A DNA stretch of 61,175 nt. Origin: Acidimicrobiaceae bacterium (GTDB lineage: Bacteria; Actinomycetota; Acidimicrobiia; Acidimicrobiales; RAAP-2). The translations under genes and the position numbers were made by a program. This document shows positions 33,417 to 43,307 of this stretch, one piece after another (position 1 is the first letter of the stretch; each line of letters begins with the position of its first letter). Under the pieces are notes generated by a model, which was given only the letters and a program-made list of their open reading frames with translations, was not told the DNA's origin and searched no databases. The stretch spans positions 1-61,175 of the forward strand of contig DAHUZJ010000098.1 of NCBI GenBank assembly GCA_027306585.1. Direction: 5' to 3'.

Positions 33417-34255
33417 GACGGCCCCCGCGTGGCGGCCTTGGCCGCCTTCCGCTGCGCCCGCAGCTCTTGGAGACGCTCGCGGGTCCGCTCCATCTTGCGC
33501 CGGTTGCGCTCGGCCGAGAGCTGTGCCCGCCACAGCCGGCCCCGCATCCCGCGGTGCTCGAGCGGGATGTCCTCGTCGAGGAGGTGCGCCTCGAGCACCT
33601 CGCGCAACGGCATGGTGCCGGTGGCGGCGTCGTCACGCCGTCCCGACTGCCCACCCTCCGGGCGCCGGACGCCGTAGCCGAGCTCGCCCGACCACTGCAC
33701 CTCGCCTTCGTACGCTGCGCTCCCGGCGGGCGCCGTCGCCCGCATCCAGCCCGACGTGTGGCGGTCTGTCCCCTCTCGCCAGTCCTCCCAGGGCAGGTGC
33801 TTGGGACGTCCCTCGTCGTCGACCACCAGCTCCGCCTTGGTGTAGATGGCGTCGGCCCGGTTGGTGAAGGAGAACTCGAACAGCTTCGACTCGGTGATGG
33901 CCTCGGTCGGGCACGCCTCCACGCACAGGTCGCAGTGGATGCACCGCAGGTAGTTGATCTCGTACACGTAGCCGTAGCGCTCGCCAGGCGAGACCGGGTC
34001 GTCGGGCGGGTTGTCGAGGCCCCGGACGTAGATGCAGTCGGCCGGGCACACCCCGGCGCACAGCTCGCAACCGATGCACTTCTCCATGCCGTCCTCGTAG
34101 CGGTTGAGGACGTGCCGGCCGTGCTGGCGAGGCTGCTTGGGCTGCTTCTCCTCCGGGTACTGCCGGGTGACCCGTGGCCGGGTCAGGTGCTGGAAGGTGA
34201 GCTTGAAGCCGCCGAAGAACTGCAGCTGCTCCTTGAGGTCCTGGAGCACGCCCAC
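33413..34255 (-). CDS. nuoI: NADH-quinone oxidoreductase subunit I with a C-terminal extension
   Basis: This 280-residue peripheral-arm subunit holds clusters N6a and N6b, with the two ferredoxin motifs CIGCELCAGVCP (about residues 60-71) and CIHCDLCVEACP (about 105-116). About 100 residues beyond the usual end contain an Arg/Lys/Glu-rich helical tail (RNRRKMERTRERLQELRAQR). The GTG start lies one base after the nuoH stop. The function of the extension is unknown. Confidence 0.95.
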   Translation of the reverse strand: MGVLQDLKEQLQFFGGFKLTFQHLTRPRVTRQYPEEKQPKQPRQHGRHVLNRYEDGMEKCIGCELCAGVCPADCIYVRGLDNPPDDPVSPGERYGYVYEINYLRCIHCDLCVEACPTEAITESKLFEFSFTNRADAIYTKAELVVDDEGRPKHLPWEDWREGTDRHTSGWMRATAPAGSAAYEGEVQWSGELGYGVRRPEGGQSGRRDDAATGTMPLREVLEAHLLDEDIPLEHRGMRGRLWRAQLSAERNRRKMERTRERLQELRAQRKAAKAATRGPS

Positions 34256-34256
34256 C

Positions 34257-35573
34257 TCAGCCCTCCCCCTCGGTGCCGCTCACCGGCCGGGTGGTGACGG
34301 GCCGTGCCGGCGGGGACGGCGGCGCCGGCGGGATCGGCGGCGCGAGTGGGCTGCCGGTCACGAGGGTCGGGCGGGAGAGCCGGGCCCCGAGAGCCGTCAT
34401 CGAGCCGTGCTGGTCGGCGCGCCCCCGTCCGATGGCGAAGGCGCGGACGAGGAGGCCGGCGCACGCCGCGCCCACGACGATCACCCCGAGCCCCCACCAG
34501 CCGTCGACGAGGAAACCGGCCACCCCGAGCAGCCAGACGAGGCTGAACGGAATGAGGTACTTCCAGCCGAGGGTCATCAGCTGGTCGTAGCGCAGCCGGG
34601 GCAGCGCCGCCCGGAACCACACGTAGATGAACAGGAACACGAGCACCTTGCCGAGGAACCACACCGTCGGGAACCACACGTCGAACGTCGGGAGGTGGGG
34701 CACGGGCCCGTCGGGACCGCCGAAGAACAGCGTCACCACCACGGCCGACATGGTGATGACGTTCATGAACTCGGCGAGGAAGAAGAGCGCGAAGCGGATG
34801 GACGAGTACTCGGTGTGGAAGCCGCCGACGAGCTCCGACTCGGCTTCGGTGAGATCGAACGGCGGACGGGTCAGCTCGGCGGTGATGGCCGTGAGGAAGA
34901 GGAGGAACGGGACGATCCCGAGACGGATCACGTTCCAGTCCCAGAATGCCGCCGACTGGGACTCCACCATGGCTCGGGTCGAGAGGGAGCCGGTCACGAG
35001 GACGACGGTCACGACCACGATCCCGAGCGCCGCCTCGTACGAGATCATCTGGGCGGAGGCCCGGACCGAGCCGAGCAGCGGGTACTTCGACCCGGACGAC
35101 CAGCCCGCCAGCATCACGCCGTAGACGGCGACGGCGGACATCGCCAGGACCACGAGGATGCCGATCGGCGGGTCCGCCACCTGCAGCTCGAAGGGGTGAC
35201 CGGCGATGGTCACGATGCCGCCCACCGGCACCACGGTGAAGATCAGCAACGCCGGCACGAGCGACAGGTAGGGCGCCAGCTTGAACACGAACCGGTCGGA
35301 GCGCTCGGGGAGGAGGTCCTCCTTGAAGAACAGCTTGGTGCCGTCGGCGAGCGTCTGGAGGAGCCCCCACGGACCGGCTCGGTTGGGCCCGATCCGGCTC
35401 TGCATGTCGGAGATGACCTTGCGCTCGAACCAGATCATGAGCATGACCGAGACGAGGAGGACCGCGAAGGCCACCAACACCTTGATCAGGACCACGACCC
35501 ACACGAACCAGCCCACCCCGTGGGCGTAGAGGGGGTCGCCGTGGGTGGTCAGCGCGAGGAGGGTCCCGGTCAT
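34257..35573 (-). CDS. nuoH: NADH-quinone oxidoreductase subunit H
   Basis: This 438-residue membrane subunit forms much of the quinone chamber. Hallmarks are WFERKVISDMQSRIGPNRAG near residue 50, the GWSSGSKYPLLGSVRASAQM loop, and ELTRPPFDLTEAESELVGG with its acidic cluster facing the quinone. The last 60 residues are a Pro/Ala-rich cytoplasmic tail. The ATG overlaps the nuoG stop. Confidence 0.97.
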   Translation of the reverse strand: MTGTLLALTTHGDPLYAHGVGWFVWVVVLIKVLVAFAVLLVSVMLMIWFERKVISDMQSRIGPNRAGPWGLLQTLADGTKLFFKEDLLPERSDRFVFKLAPYLSLVPALLIFTVVPVGGIVTIAGHPFELQVADPPIGILVVLAMSAVAVYGVMLAGWSSGSKYPLLGSVRASAQMISYEAALGIVVVTVVLVTGSLSTRAMVESQSAAFWDWNVIRLGIVPFLLFLTAITAELTRPPFDLTEAESELVGGFHTEYSSIRFALFFLAEFMNVITMSAVVVTLFFGGPDGPVPHLPTFDVWFPTVWFLGKVLVFLFIYVWFRAALPRLRYDQLMTLGWKYLIPFSLVWLLGVAGFLVDGWWGLGVIVVGAACAGLLVRAFAIGRGRADQHGSMTALGARLSRPTLVTGSPLAPPIPPAPPSPPARPVTTRPVSGTEGEG

Positions 35574-38356
35574 CGGACCGACTCCATGCGGACCTCGGTC
35601 ACCGCGCCGGCGGCGTCGATGAGGTCGTGCAACGTGCCGGCGCCCGCCGGCACGTTGGCGTCCACCACGACCACCCCGCGCGGCACCCCGTCGTCGGCCC
35701 GCCCGGCCAGCTCCACGGTCCCACGTGCCGAGCGCAGGCGGACGGGCTCGCCGCTGGCCGTGGCAAGGGCGTCGAGGTCGTGCGGGTTGCAGTGGGCCTC
35801 CGCCGCCGGCACCAGGGGGCGCAACGACGGGGAGTGGGTCACCGCCGCGCCGGCGTCGTACAGGCGTCGCCGCGCCACCAGCCGCAACGAGTAGCTGTCG
35901 GCCGGTCCCACGTGGACGGCGGCGACGCCGGTCGCCGCCGGGTCGATCCCCGCGCCCGCCGCGGGGCGGCCGGTCCCCGGGACGGCGTCGCCCCCGGACG
36001 CGGTCCCGTCGCCCAGCGCCACCGGCCCTTCGGACGGGGGCGGCGCCGACTGGCCGACCCGAGGAGGCGCGCCCTGCCGCTCCGCCGATTCGATGCCGGG
36101 AGTGCCCATGGGGTCGATCGGGTGGACGGGGTGGGACGGCACCGCCGCGAGGTCGACCGGCACCACGACGCCGTCGCGGGTGGCAGCCGCGTCGAGGAGG
36201 CGCGCCGTGCACCCGGCGAAGGCGGGGGCGAGGCGCTCCACCTCGCTCCAGATCTCCGTGTCGCTGGTCAGGCCGAGGTCGCCGCCGAGCTCGGCTGCCA
36301 GCTCGGCGGCGATCATCCAGTCCGGCCAGGCTTCGCCGGGGGGCACCAGCTTCTGGCTGAGGCGGCTCACCCGGCCCTCGACGTTGGTCGTCGTCCCGGC
36401 CCGCTCGTGCGCCACCGCCACCGGCAGCACCACGTCGGCGTGGTCGGTGGTGGACGTCCGGTGCCCGGTGATGTCGACGACGAAGTCGGCGGCCTCCAGG
36501 GCCCGGGCGGCCAGGCCGCGGTCGGGGTAGTCGCCGGCCACGTCGGCGCCCAGGGCGACCAGGGCGCGCACGCCCTCCCCTCCGGCGAGCGCCGAAAGGA
36601 TGCCGGCGGCGTCGCGACCGGCGGCGTCGGGCACCGCGCCCCATGCCGCCGAGAACCATGCCCGGCCGGCCTCCAGGCCGACGCGCCCCGGAAGGACGCC
36701 GGGCGCCAGGCCGAGCTCGAGGGCGCCCCGGACGTTGCCTCGCCGCAAGGCGAGGAGGAACCGGGCACCCGGCAGGGCCTGGGCCAGCGCACGCGCGGCG
36801 TCGGCCACCACGGACTCGTGCTCGGCGACGGAGGGGCGGCCCAAGACGACGACCACACCCGTGCCGTCGACCGCGCCGTCCGGCAGGCCGTCGGCCAGGA
36901 GGCGGCGGGCCCGGGCGAGGTCGGCGTCGTCCACCGTCGGCCCGGCCGGGTGGGGGTGCGCCTCGGCGCTCCCCCCTCCCAACAGCGCCCGCACGGCGGC
37001 GGCGGTGTCGCCGGGCCGGACCGTGAGCGACACGGCGGCGTGGGGCGTGAGGGCGGTCGGCACCGGGCCCACCTCGAGCAGCGTGGTCGTGCGGTCGACC
37101 GCCGCCCGCCGCAGCCGGAGGAAGAGCACCGGCAGCTCCTCCCGCAGGTCCCCGGTGAGCAGCAGGACGGCGCGCGCGTGGCAGGCCTCGTCGATGGTGG
37201 CCTGCGGGAGGCCCAGGACGAGGTCCGCCGGCAGCCCGTCACCGAGCTGCGCGTCGACCGAGTCGGTGCCGAGCACGCCCTTCATCAGCTTCGCCCAGAC
37301 GTAGGCGCCCTCGTTCGTCGACTGGGCACCACCCAGCAAGGCCACGGCGCCGGGGCCGCCGGCCGAGCGCGCCGCCCGCAAGCCGTCGGCGGCGGCGCGC
37401 AGCGCCTCTCCCCAGCCAGCGGGCACCAGCTCGCCGCCGCGGCGCACGAGCGGCTGGGTGACCCGGCCGTCGGGGGCGTCCGGCGCGTCCGGCGTGGCCG
37501 CCACCTCGTCGCCGTTGACGGCCTCGTAGGCGTAGCGGCCCTTGTCGCAGAGCCAGCTCTGGTTGACCGGGTCGGCGTCCACGCCGAGCAGGCGCGTGAT
37601 GCGGTTGGCCGAGGACTGCACGGCGACCCGGCAGCCGACGGCGCACGTGGTGCACGTGGACTCCACCTGGTCGAGGTCCCAGGGCCGGGCGGTGAAACGG
37701 TACGGCGTCGCGGTCAGCGCCCCCACCGGACAGATCTGCACCGTGTTGCCGCTGAAGTAGGAGGAGAACGGGCGGTCGGGGAAGGTCGCCACCTCGACCC
37801 GCTCGCCCCGGCCGGCGAAGTCGATCAGCGCCTCGCCGGCCACCTCGGCCGCGAACCTGGTGCAGCGGGCGCACTGGATGCAGCGCTCCCGGTCGAGCAG
37901 CACGAGCTCGGACAAGGCAATGGGCTTCTCGAAGTGCCGCTTCTCCTCGACGAAGCGGCTCTCGCCCGGCCCGTAGGCCAGCGTCTGGTCCTGCAACGGG
38001 CACTCGCCGCCCTTGTCGCACACGGGGCAGTCGAGCGGGTGGTTGACCAGCAGGAGCTCGAGGACGCCGTCCTGTGCCTTCTTCACCTTGTCGGAGGCGG
38101 TCACCACCTCCATGCCGTCGGCCACGCTCATGTAGCACGACGGCTGCAAGGTGGCGCCGCGAGGGCCGCTCACCTCGACCAGGCACATGCGGCACATGCC
38201 GACCGGCTTCATCCGCGGGTGGTGGCAGAACCTCGGGATGTACGTGCCGGCCCGCTCGGCGGCGCTGATGATCATCTCGCCCTTGCGAGCGGTGACCTCG
38301 CGCCCGTCGAGGACGAACGTGACCGTCTCCTCGGGCGGCCCCGGGACGTCAGGCAT
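35570..38356 (-). CDS. nuoG: NADH-quinone oxidoreductase subunit G
   Basis: This 928-residue iron-sulfur subunit of the peripheral arm has an N-terminal [2Fe-2S] site (FCHHPRMKPVGMCRMC), then HPLDCPVCDKGGECPLQD, CIQCARCTRF and CTTCAVGCRV for the chain of [4Fe-4S] clusters. A molybdopterin-oxidoreductase-like domain without cofactor follows. A disordered Pro/Gly/Ala segment lies around residues 745-815. The start overlaps nuoF by 8 bases. Confidence 0.96.
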   Translation of the reverse strand: MPDVPGPPEETVTFVLDGREVTARKGEMIISAAERAGTYIPRFCHHPRMKPVGMCRMCLVEVSGPRGATLQPSCYMSVADGMEVVTASDKVKKAQDGVLELLLVNHPLDCPVCDKGGECPLQDQTLAYGPGESRFVEEKRHFEKPIALSELVLLDRERCIQCARCTRFAAEVAGEALIDFAGRGERVEVATFPDRPFSSYFSGNTVQICPVGALTATPYRFTARPWDLDQVESTCTTCAVGCRVAVQSSANRITRLLGVDADPVNQSWLCDKGRYAYEAVNGDEVAATPDAPDAPDGRVTQPLVRRGGELVPAGWGEALRAAADGLRAARSAGGPGAVALLGGAQSTNEGAYVWAKLMKGVLGTDSVDAQLGDGLPADLVLGLPQATIDEACHARAVLLLTGDLREELPVLFLRLRRAAVDRTTTLLEVGPVPTALTPHAAVSLTVRPGDTAAAVRALLGGGSAEAHPHPAGPTVDDADLARARRLLADGLPDGAVDGTGVVVVLGRPSVAEHESVVADAARALAQALPGARFLLALRRGNVRGALELGLAPGVLPGRVGLEAGRAWFSAAWGAVPDAAGRDAAGILSALAGGEGVRALVALGADVAGDYPDRGLAARALEAADFVVDITGHRTSTTDHADVVLPVAVAHERAGTTTNVEGRVSRLSQKLVPPGEAWPDWMIAAELAAELGGDLGLTSDTEIWSEVERLAPAFAGCTARLLDAAATRDGVVVPVDLAAVPSHPVHPIDPMGTPGIESAERQGAPPRVGQSAPPPSEGPVALGDGTASGGDAVPGTGRPAAGAGIDPAATGVAAVHVGPADSYSLRLVARRRLYDAGAAVTHSPSLRPLVPAAEAHCNPHDLDALATASGEPVRLRSARGTVELAGRADDGVPRGVVVVDANVPAGAGTLHDLIDAAGAVTEVRMESVR

Positions 38357-39653
38357 GGGGGCAGCCGCCTTCCTTCACGTGCAACAGGAACTCGTCGCGG
38401 AACATCTCGATCGCCGAGTGGATGGACGATGGGATGGATGGCCCGAGGACGCAGATCGTCGTCTGCTGCGGCGGCCACTGCAGTCCGGGGGTGATGTTGT
38501 CGCTGACGTCCAACAAGAGATCGAGGTCCTCCTCGCGTCCCTGGCCGTGCTCGATCCGCCGCATGACCCGCTCCAGCCAGCCCGACCCCTCACGGCACGG
38601 GGTGCACTGCCCGCACGACTCACGGGCGAAGAACCGGGTGATCCGCCAGGCGGCCCGGACCATGCACGTGCTCGAGTCCATGACGGTGATGGCTCCGGAC
38701 CCGAGCATCGAGCCGGCCTGGCCGACCTCGTCCTGCCCGAGCGGGAGGTCGAGCTGGTCCGGCCCGAACCAGGGCGCCGACACGCCGCCGGGGATGAAGG
38801 CCTTGACCTCACGGCCGTCACGTACCCCGGCGCCGTAGACGGGCGCCATGACGAGGTCGCGGAAGGTGGTCTTCACCATCTCGACCTCGTAGGTACCGGG
38901 CCGGTTGACGTGGCCGGAGAGGGCGAAGAGGCGGGTCCCGGCCGAGCGCCCGGCGCCGAGGGCGGCGAACGCCGCGCCGCCGTTCACGACGATCCACGGC
39001 AGGTTGGACATCGTCTCGACGTTGTTGACCACCGTGGGCTGTCCGTACAGGCCGATGGCGGCCGGGAAGTACGGTGGCTTGATGCGCGGGAAGCCGCGCT
39101 TGCCCTCGAGCGACTCGAGCAGCGCCGTCTCCTCGCCGCAGATGTAGGCCCCCGCGCCCGGGTGCACCACCAGGTCGACCGAGAACCCGGACCCGAAGAT
39201 GTCGGCCCCCACCGCGCCGTGGGCGTAGGCCTCGTTGAGCGCTCGCTGCACCCGCTCGAGCCCGAGGGCGAACTCCCCCCGGAGGAACACGAAGGCCCGC
39301 GTCACCTGCAGCGCGTAGGCGGCGATCACCACGCCCTCGACCAGCTGGTGCGGGTCCCGCTCGACGAGGAGGTGGTCCTTGAAGGTGGCGGGCTCGCTCT
39401 CGTCGCCGTTGACGACCAGGTAGGTGACGGGGTCCTTGCGCAGCATCGACCACTTGCGCCCAGCGGGGAAGCCCGCGCCGCCGCGGCCCAGCAGGCTGGC
39501 GGCGTCGACCTCGGCGGCCACCGCCTCGGGCGTCATGGAGAGCGCCTTGCGCAGGCCCTCGTACCCGCCGGTGGCCAGGTACCGGTCGATGGTGTACGAG
39601 TCCTCGTAGCCCACCCTCGAGGTGACGATGCGCGGCGCCTCGGTGACGGTCAC
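38349..39653 (-). CDS. nuoF: NADH-quinone oxidoreductase subunit F
   Basis: This 434-residue subunit binds NADH, FMN and cluster N3. LLGRGGAGFPAGRKW (NADH site), the NGDESEPATFKDH loop and ESCGQCTPCREG (cluster N3) are all present. The GTG start overlaps the nuoE stop (GTGA). It is a standard family member in sequence and size. Confidence 0.97.
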   Translation of the reverse strand: MTVTEAPRIVTSRVGYEDSYTIDRYLATGGYEGLRKALSMTPEAVAAEVDAASLLGRGGAGFPAGRKWSMLRKDPVTYLVVNGDESEPATFKDHLLVERDPHQLVEGVVIAAYALQVTRAFVFLRGEFALGLERVQRALNEAYAHGAVGADIFGSGFSVDLVVHPGAGAYICGEETALLESLEGKRGFPRIKPPYFPAAIGLYGQPTVVNNVETMSNLPWIVVNGGAAFAALGAGRSAGTRLFALSGHVNRPGTYEVEMVKTTFRDLVMAPVYGAGVRDGREVKAFIPGGVSAPWFGPDQLDLPLGQDEVGQAGSMLGSGAITVMDSSTCMVRAAWRITRFFARESCGQCTPCREGSGWLERVMRRIEHGQGREEDLDLLLDVSDNITPGLQWPPQQTTICVLGPSIPSSIHSAIEMFRDEFLLHVKEGGCPHA

Positions 39654-40276
39654 GAGCCCTCCTCCTTGGCGGCGGCCCGGGCGGCTTGCGCCTCGGCCAT
39701 GGCCGCTCGCTCGTCCGCGACGCTCGCCGGGTCGGCTTGGAGGCCCGTCGAGCGCCGGACCCGAACGAGCGTGCCGTGAGGTGGGATCTCGTCGCCCCGC
39801 CGCCCGGCACGGAGGTCGGCCACTAGGCCGTCGAAGGAGCCCGGCGTCTGGGCCCCGACGTAGCGGTGGTTGACGGTGACGCAGGGTGCCCGGTCACAGT
39901 CGGCGAGGCACTCGGCCTCCTCCAGGGTGATCATGCCGTCGGCGGTCGTCCCGCCGACCCGGATGCCCAGGTGCGCCTCGGCGTGCTCCAAGAGCTCCGC
40001 GCCGCCGCCCAGCAGGCAGGCGATGTTGGTGCAGATCGAGACGAGGTAGGTCCCCACCGGTTCCGTGTGGAGCATGTCGTAGAAGCTCGCCGTTCCACGC
40101 ACCTCGGCCGGCGTGATCCCGAGCAGCGCGGCGATCTCCTCCATGGCCTCGGGGCGCAGCCAGCCGTCCTGCTCCTGTGCGAGGTGGCAGAGCGGGATCA
40201 GCGCCGAGCGCGGCCGGGGATAGAGCGCGATCAGCTCGCGGGCCCGCTCGAGGATGTCCGGACGCAGGTGGCTCAC
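39650..40276 (-). CDS. nuoE: NADH-quinone oxidoreductase subunit E
   Basis: This 208-residue thioredoxin-like subunit carries a [2Fe-2S] cluster, with Cys ligands in CTNIAC and CLADCDRAPC (the spacing of NuoE/24-kDa subunits). A Lys/Ala/Glu-rich tail of about 50 residues follows the fold. The GTG at 40276 overlaps the nuoD stop. The start is placed just after nuoD because upstream sequence in this frame belongs to nuoD. Confidence 0.95.
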   Translation of the reverse strand: MSHLRPDILERARELIALYPRPRSALIPLCHLAQEQDGWLRPEAMEEIAALLGITPAEVRGTASFYDMLHTEPVGTYLVSICTNIACLLGGGAELLEHAEAHLGIRVGGTTADGMITLEEAECLADCDRAPCVTVNHRYVGAQTPGSFDGLVADLRAGRRGDEIPPHGTLVRVRRSTGLQADPASVADERAAMAEAQAARAAAKEEGS

Positions 40277-41640
40277 CGGTCCACCTCCCCCATGACCGGG
40301 TCCACCGAGGAGATCACGGCGACGGCATCGGCGATCAACGCACCGCGCAGCATGACCGGTGCCACCTGCAGGTTCACGAAGCTCGGCCCCCGGATGTGCA
40401 TCCGGTAGGGCTTCGACGTCCCGTCGGAGACCAGGTAGCAGCCGAGCTCGCCACGGGGCGACTCGATGGCGACGTAGACCTCTCCCTCTGGCACTCGGAA
40501 CCCCTCGGTGAAGACCTTGAAGTGATGGATCAGGGCCTCCATCGACTCGTCGATCCGGGCCCGCGGGGGCGGGGTCACCTTGCGGTCCTGGACCCGGTAG
40601 TCGCCGGGCGGCATCCGGTCCACGATCTGGCGGATGAGCTTGATCGACTCGCGGATCTCGTTCAGGCGGATGGCGTACCGGTCGAAGTTGTCCCCGTAGG
40701 TGCCGACGACCACGTCGAAGTCCAGCTGGTCGTAGGCCAGGTAGGGCATGGTGCGCCGGAGGTCCCACGGCACACCGGTGGAGCGCAGGATCGGCCCGGT
40801 GGCCGACAACGCCAGCGCCTCTTCGGCAGTGATGCTGCCGACCCCTTCGGTCCGCTCCCGGAAGATCGGCTGGCCCGTGAGGAGCTCGTCGTACTCGTAG
40901 GTACGGCGCAGCACCGTCTCGCAGATGACTTCGACGTCGTCCTCCCACCCGTCGGGCAGGTCGGCGGCTACGCCCCCGGGCCGGATGTAGTTGTGGTTCA
41001 TCCGCAGGCCCGTGGTCTTCTCGAAGAAGGCGAGCACCATCTCGCGCTCCCGGAAGCCGTAGATCATCATCGAGGTGGAGCCGAGGTCCATCCCGTTGGT
41101 CGCCATCCACATGAGATGCGACGACACGCGTTGCAGCTCCGACATGAGCATCCGGATCCACACGGCGCGTGGTGGGAGCTCGACCTCGAGGAGCGCCTCC
41201 GTGGCGAGAGAGAAGACGAGCTCGTTGTTGAGCGGCGACAGGTAGTCCATCCGGGTCACGTTGGTGCACCCCTGGACGTAGGTCAGCTCCTCGCCCGTCT
41301 TCTCCATGCCGGTGTGCAGGTAGCCGATGACCGGCTTGGTCCGGAGCACGGTCTCGCCGTCCAGCTCCAGCATCAGCCGGAGCACCCCGTGGGTGGACGG
41401 GTGCTGGGGCCCCATGTTGATGATCATCGTCTCGTCGTCGGAACGCTCGACGTCGATGTCGCCGGCGTCGACGACGCCGCCTTCGGGGATGCGCAGGACC
41501 GCCCCCACCTCGCGCCGGAGCTCGTCGGGGGCCGTGGCCCGGCGTGTGGCCAGCTCCTGCGCACCCTCCGACGTCTCGGCCGAGCCGATGCGTGACGCCT
41601 GGCGAACCCCTCCGCCGTGCCTCGTCAGGTGATCGGTCAT
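40273..41640 (-). CDS. nuoD: NADH-quinone oxidoreductase subunit D
   Basis: This 455-residue hydrogenase-large-subunit-like protein lines the quinone site together with NuoB and NuoH. MGPQHPSTHGVLRLML and the later MPYLAYDQLDF and ESPRGELGCYLVSDG segments are diagnostic. An N-terminal extension of about 60 residues precedes the fold. The ATG overlaps the nuoC stop (ATGA). Confidence 0.97.
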   Translation of the reverse strand: MTDHLTRHGGGVRQASRIGSAETSEGAQELATRRATAPDELRREVGAVLRIPEGGVVDAGDIDVERSDDETMIINMGPQHPSTHGVLRLMLELDGETVLRTKPVIGYLHTGMEKTGEELTYVQGCTNVTRMDYLSPLNNELVFSLATEALLEVELPPRAVWIRMLMSELQRVSSHLMWMATNGMDLGSTSMMIYGFREREMVLAFFEKTTGLRMNHNYIRPGGVAADLPDGWEDDVEVICETVLRRTYEYDELLTGQPIFRERTEGVGSITAEEALALSATGPILRSTGVPWDLRRTMPYLAYDQLDFDVVVGTYGDNFDRYAIRLNEIRESIKLIRQIVDRMPPGDYRVQDRKVTPPPRARIDESMEALIHHFKVFTEGFRVPEGEVYVAIESPRGELGCYLVSDGTSKPYRMHIRGPSFVNLQVAPVMLRGALIADAVAVISSVDPVMGEVDR

Positions 41641-42137
41641 CGGGGCCCGGGAGCCTCCTTGAACTGCACCGGTACCCGGCCGACGCCGAAGTCCTTGCGG
41701 AGCGGGTGACCCTCCCAGTCCTCGGGCATCAGGATGCGCGTGAGGTCGGGGTGGCCGGCGAAGCGGACGCCCATGAGGTCGTAGGCCTCCCGCTCCATGG
41801 CGTCCGCCCCCGGGTACAGGTCCACCACCGAGGCCACGGCAGGGTCGAGCTCGGGCACTTGGACCCGCACCCGCACGCGGCGCCGCTGCGACAGCGAGAG
41901 CAGGTTCACGACGACTTCGAAGCGCTCCTTGGTCACGCCGGGCGGGAGGTCCCGGCCGGGGTGGGTGAGGAAGTCGACGGCACAGAGGTCGGCCAGCATC
42001 TCGAAGCCGTCGGTGCGATAGGCCTCGACCAGGTCGTGGTAGCGCTCCCGCGGCGGGAAGGCCGTCTCGTCGGCGTGCCGCCCCGCCGCACGCGGTACGT
42101 CGGCAAGGGCTGCTGCGGTCGCGGCCGGGCTGGTCAT
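41637..42137 (-). CDS. nuoC: NADH-quinone oxidoreductase subunit C
   Basis: This 166-residue peripheral-arm subunit is separate from NuoD, as is usual in Actinobacteria. The C-terminal [18 protein letters not shown] and [14 protein letters not shown] blocks are the family signature. The ATG at 42137 overlaps the nuoB stop. Confidence 0.96.
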   Translation of the reverse strand: MTSPAATAAALADVPRAAGRHADETAFPPRERYHDLVEAYRTDGFEMLADLCAVDFLTHPGRDLPPGVTKERFEVVVNLLSLSQRRRVRVRVQVPELDPAVASVVDLYPGADAMEREAYDLMGVRFAGHPDLTRILMPEDWEGHPLRKDFGVGRVPVQFKEAPGPR

Positions 42138-42688
42138 CGTGGCGTGGCGACCCGCACGGCGTTCGGCGCTTCGGGCACCCACCCGGCCGTGCGCTCGACG
42201 CCGGCCGGCTGCTGGGGCCGGCGGGCGATGGCGCCGGTGCGGATCTTCTCGTGGAGGGTCAGGATGGCGTGCAGGAGCGTCTCGGGCGACGGCGGGCAGC
42301 CGGGGGCGTACACGTCCACCGGGACGACCTGGTCGACGCCCTGGACGATGGCGTAGTTGTTGAACATCCCCCCGGACGACGCGCAGACGCCCATGGAGAT
42401 CACCCATTTGGGCTCCATCATCTGGTCGTAGACCTGACGGAGCACCGGGGCCATCTTCTGGGACACCCGGCCGGCCACGATCATGAGGTCGGCCTGGCGG
42501 GGCGACGCCCGGAAGACCTCCATCCCGAGCCGGCTGATGTCGAAGTCGGCCGCCCCCACCGACATCATCTCGATGGCGCAGCACGCCAGGCCGAAGGTGG
42601 CGGGCCACACGCTGTTGCGCCGCGCCCACTTCACCAGGTCCTCGAGGCGACCGGTGAGGAAATTGTGCTGAAGGTCTTCGAGGCCCAT
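42134..42688 (-). CDS. nuoB: NADH-quinone oxidoreductase subunit B
   Basis: This 184-residue subunit holds cluster N2, which reduces the quinone. Ligands are the tandem Cys pair in [11 protein letters not shown], the Cys in MGVCASSGG and the Cys in APGCPPSPE. The ATG at 42688 follows nuoA after 11 bases. A 30-residue Pro/Ala-rich C-terminal tail is present. Confidence 0.97.
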   Translation of the reverse strand: MGLEDLQHNFLTGRLEDLVKWARRNSVWPATFGLACCAIEMMSVGAADFDISRLGMEVFRASPRQADLMIVAGRVSQKMAPVLRQVYDQMMEPKWVISMGVCASSGGMFNNYAIVQGVDQVVPVDVYAPGCPPSPETLLHAILTLHEKIRTGAIARRPQQPAGVERTAGWVPEAPNAVRVATPR

Positions 42689-42699
42689 CGCGGTGCCGC

Positions 42700-43152
42700 C
42701 TACGCCGCCTGGTCGGGCGCCGGCGGTTCGGCGGTGATGCGGGACACGGTGGACTCGCTCGTCCGCGCGGAGACCCCGGGCTGCAGCCGGCGGCCCGGGC
42801 CCCACTGCAAGGCCCCGTTGCTGACCAGGTAGAGGAACGCCACGAACACGACCGCTGCGAACACCAGTACCTCGACGATACCGAAGACCCGCAGCTGCCG
42901 GAAGACGACGGCCCAGGGGTAGAGGAAGATCACCTCGATGTCGAAGATGATGAAGATCATGGCCACCAGGTAGAAGCGCACCGGGAAGCGCTGCGGCGGC
43001 TCCTTGTCCGGGATGATCCCGCACTCGTAGGGCGCCACCTTGGGGCCGGTTGGCTTCCTGCGCGGAGCGAGCAGCGACGAACCGACGAACGACAGGCCGG
43101 CGAACAGGCCGCCCAGCACGAGCAGCAGGAAGATCGGCAAGTACTGGTCCAC
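42700..43152 (-). CDS. nuoA: NADH-quinone oxidoreductase subunit A
   Basis: This 150-residue, three-helix membrane subunit opens the operon. [15 protein letters not shown] (with the loop Cys) and [21 protein letters not shown] (its acidic residues lie in the second helix, about residues 58-78) are diagnostic. The GTG at 43152 has no Shine-Dalgarno sequence. A TAGAAA hexamer at 43162-43167 ends 9 bases upstream and may be the operon promoter with a very short leader. Confidence 0.95.
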   Translation of the reverse strand: MDQYLPIFLLLVLGGLFAGLSFVGSSLLAPRRKPTGPKVAPYECGIIPDKEPPQRFPVRFYLVAMIFIIFDIEVIFLYPWAVVFRQLRVFGIVEVLVFAAVVFVAFLYLVSNGALQWGPGRRLQPGVSARTSESTVSRITAEPPAPDQAA

Positions 43153-43161
43153 GACACGTGG

Positions 43162-43167
43162 TTTCTA
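43162..43167 (-). promoter_or_regulatory. Candidate -10 of the nuo operon
   Basis: On the minus strand TAGAAA ends 9 bases before the nuoA GTG. The 155-base divergent spacer (43153-43307) was read for a Rex-type TTGTGAA...TTCACAA operator and none was found. Confidence 0.3.
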
Positions 43168-43295
43168 GCACGGGCACTTTTGCGGAGGCACATCCGGAGG
43201 TTGAGGGGAATTCGGCACCGCGGGCACGTCGCCTCCGGCCCTGGCCTGGGGGCCGCACGGGGGGTGCACGGTGCTCGGTCCCATCGGGCGGCGCC

Positions 43296-43301
43296 TACGA
43301 T
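43296..43301 (+). promoter_or_regulatory. -10 hexamer for a leaderless geranylgeranyl reductase-family transcript
   Basis: TACGAT (TANNNT) ends 6 bases before the GTG at 43308. No ribosome site is present. Confidence 0.5.
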
Positions 43302-43307
43302 CGGGCA

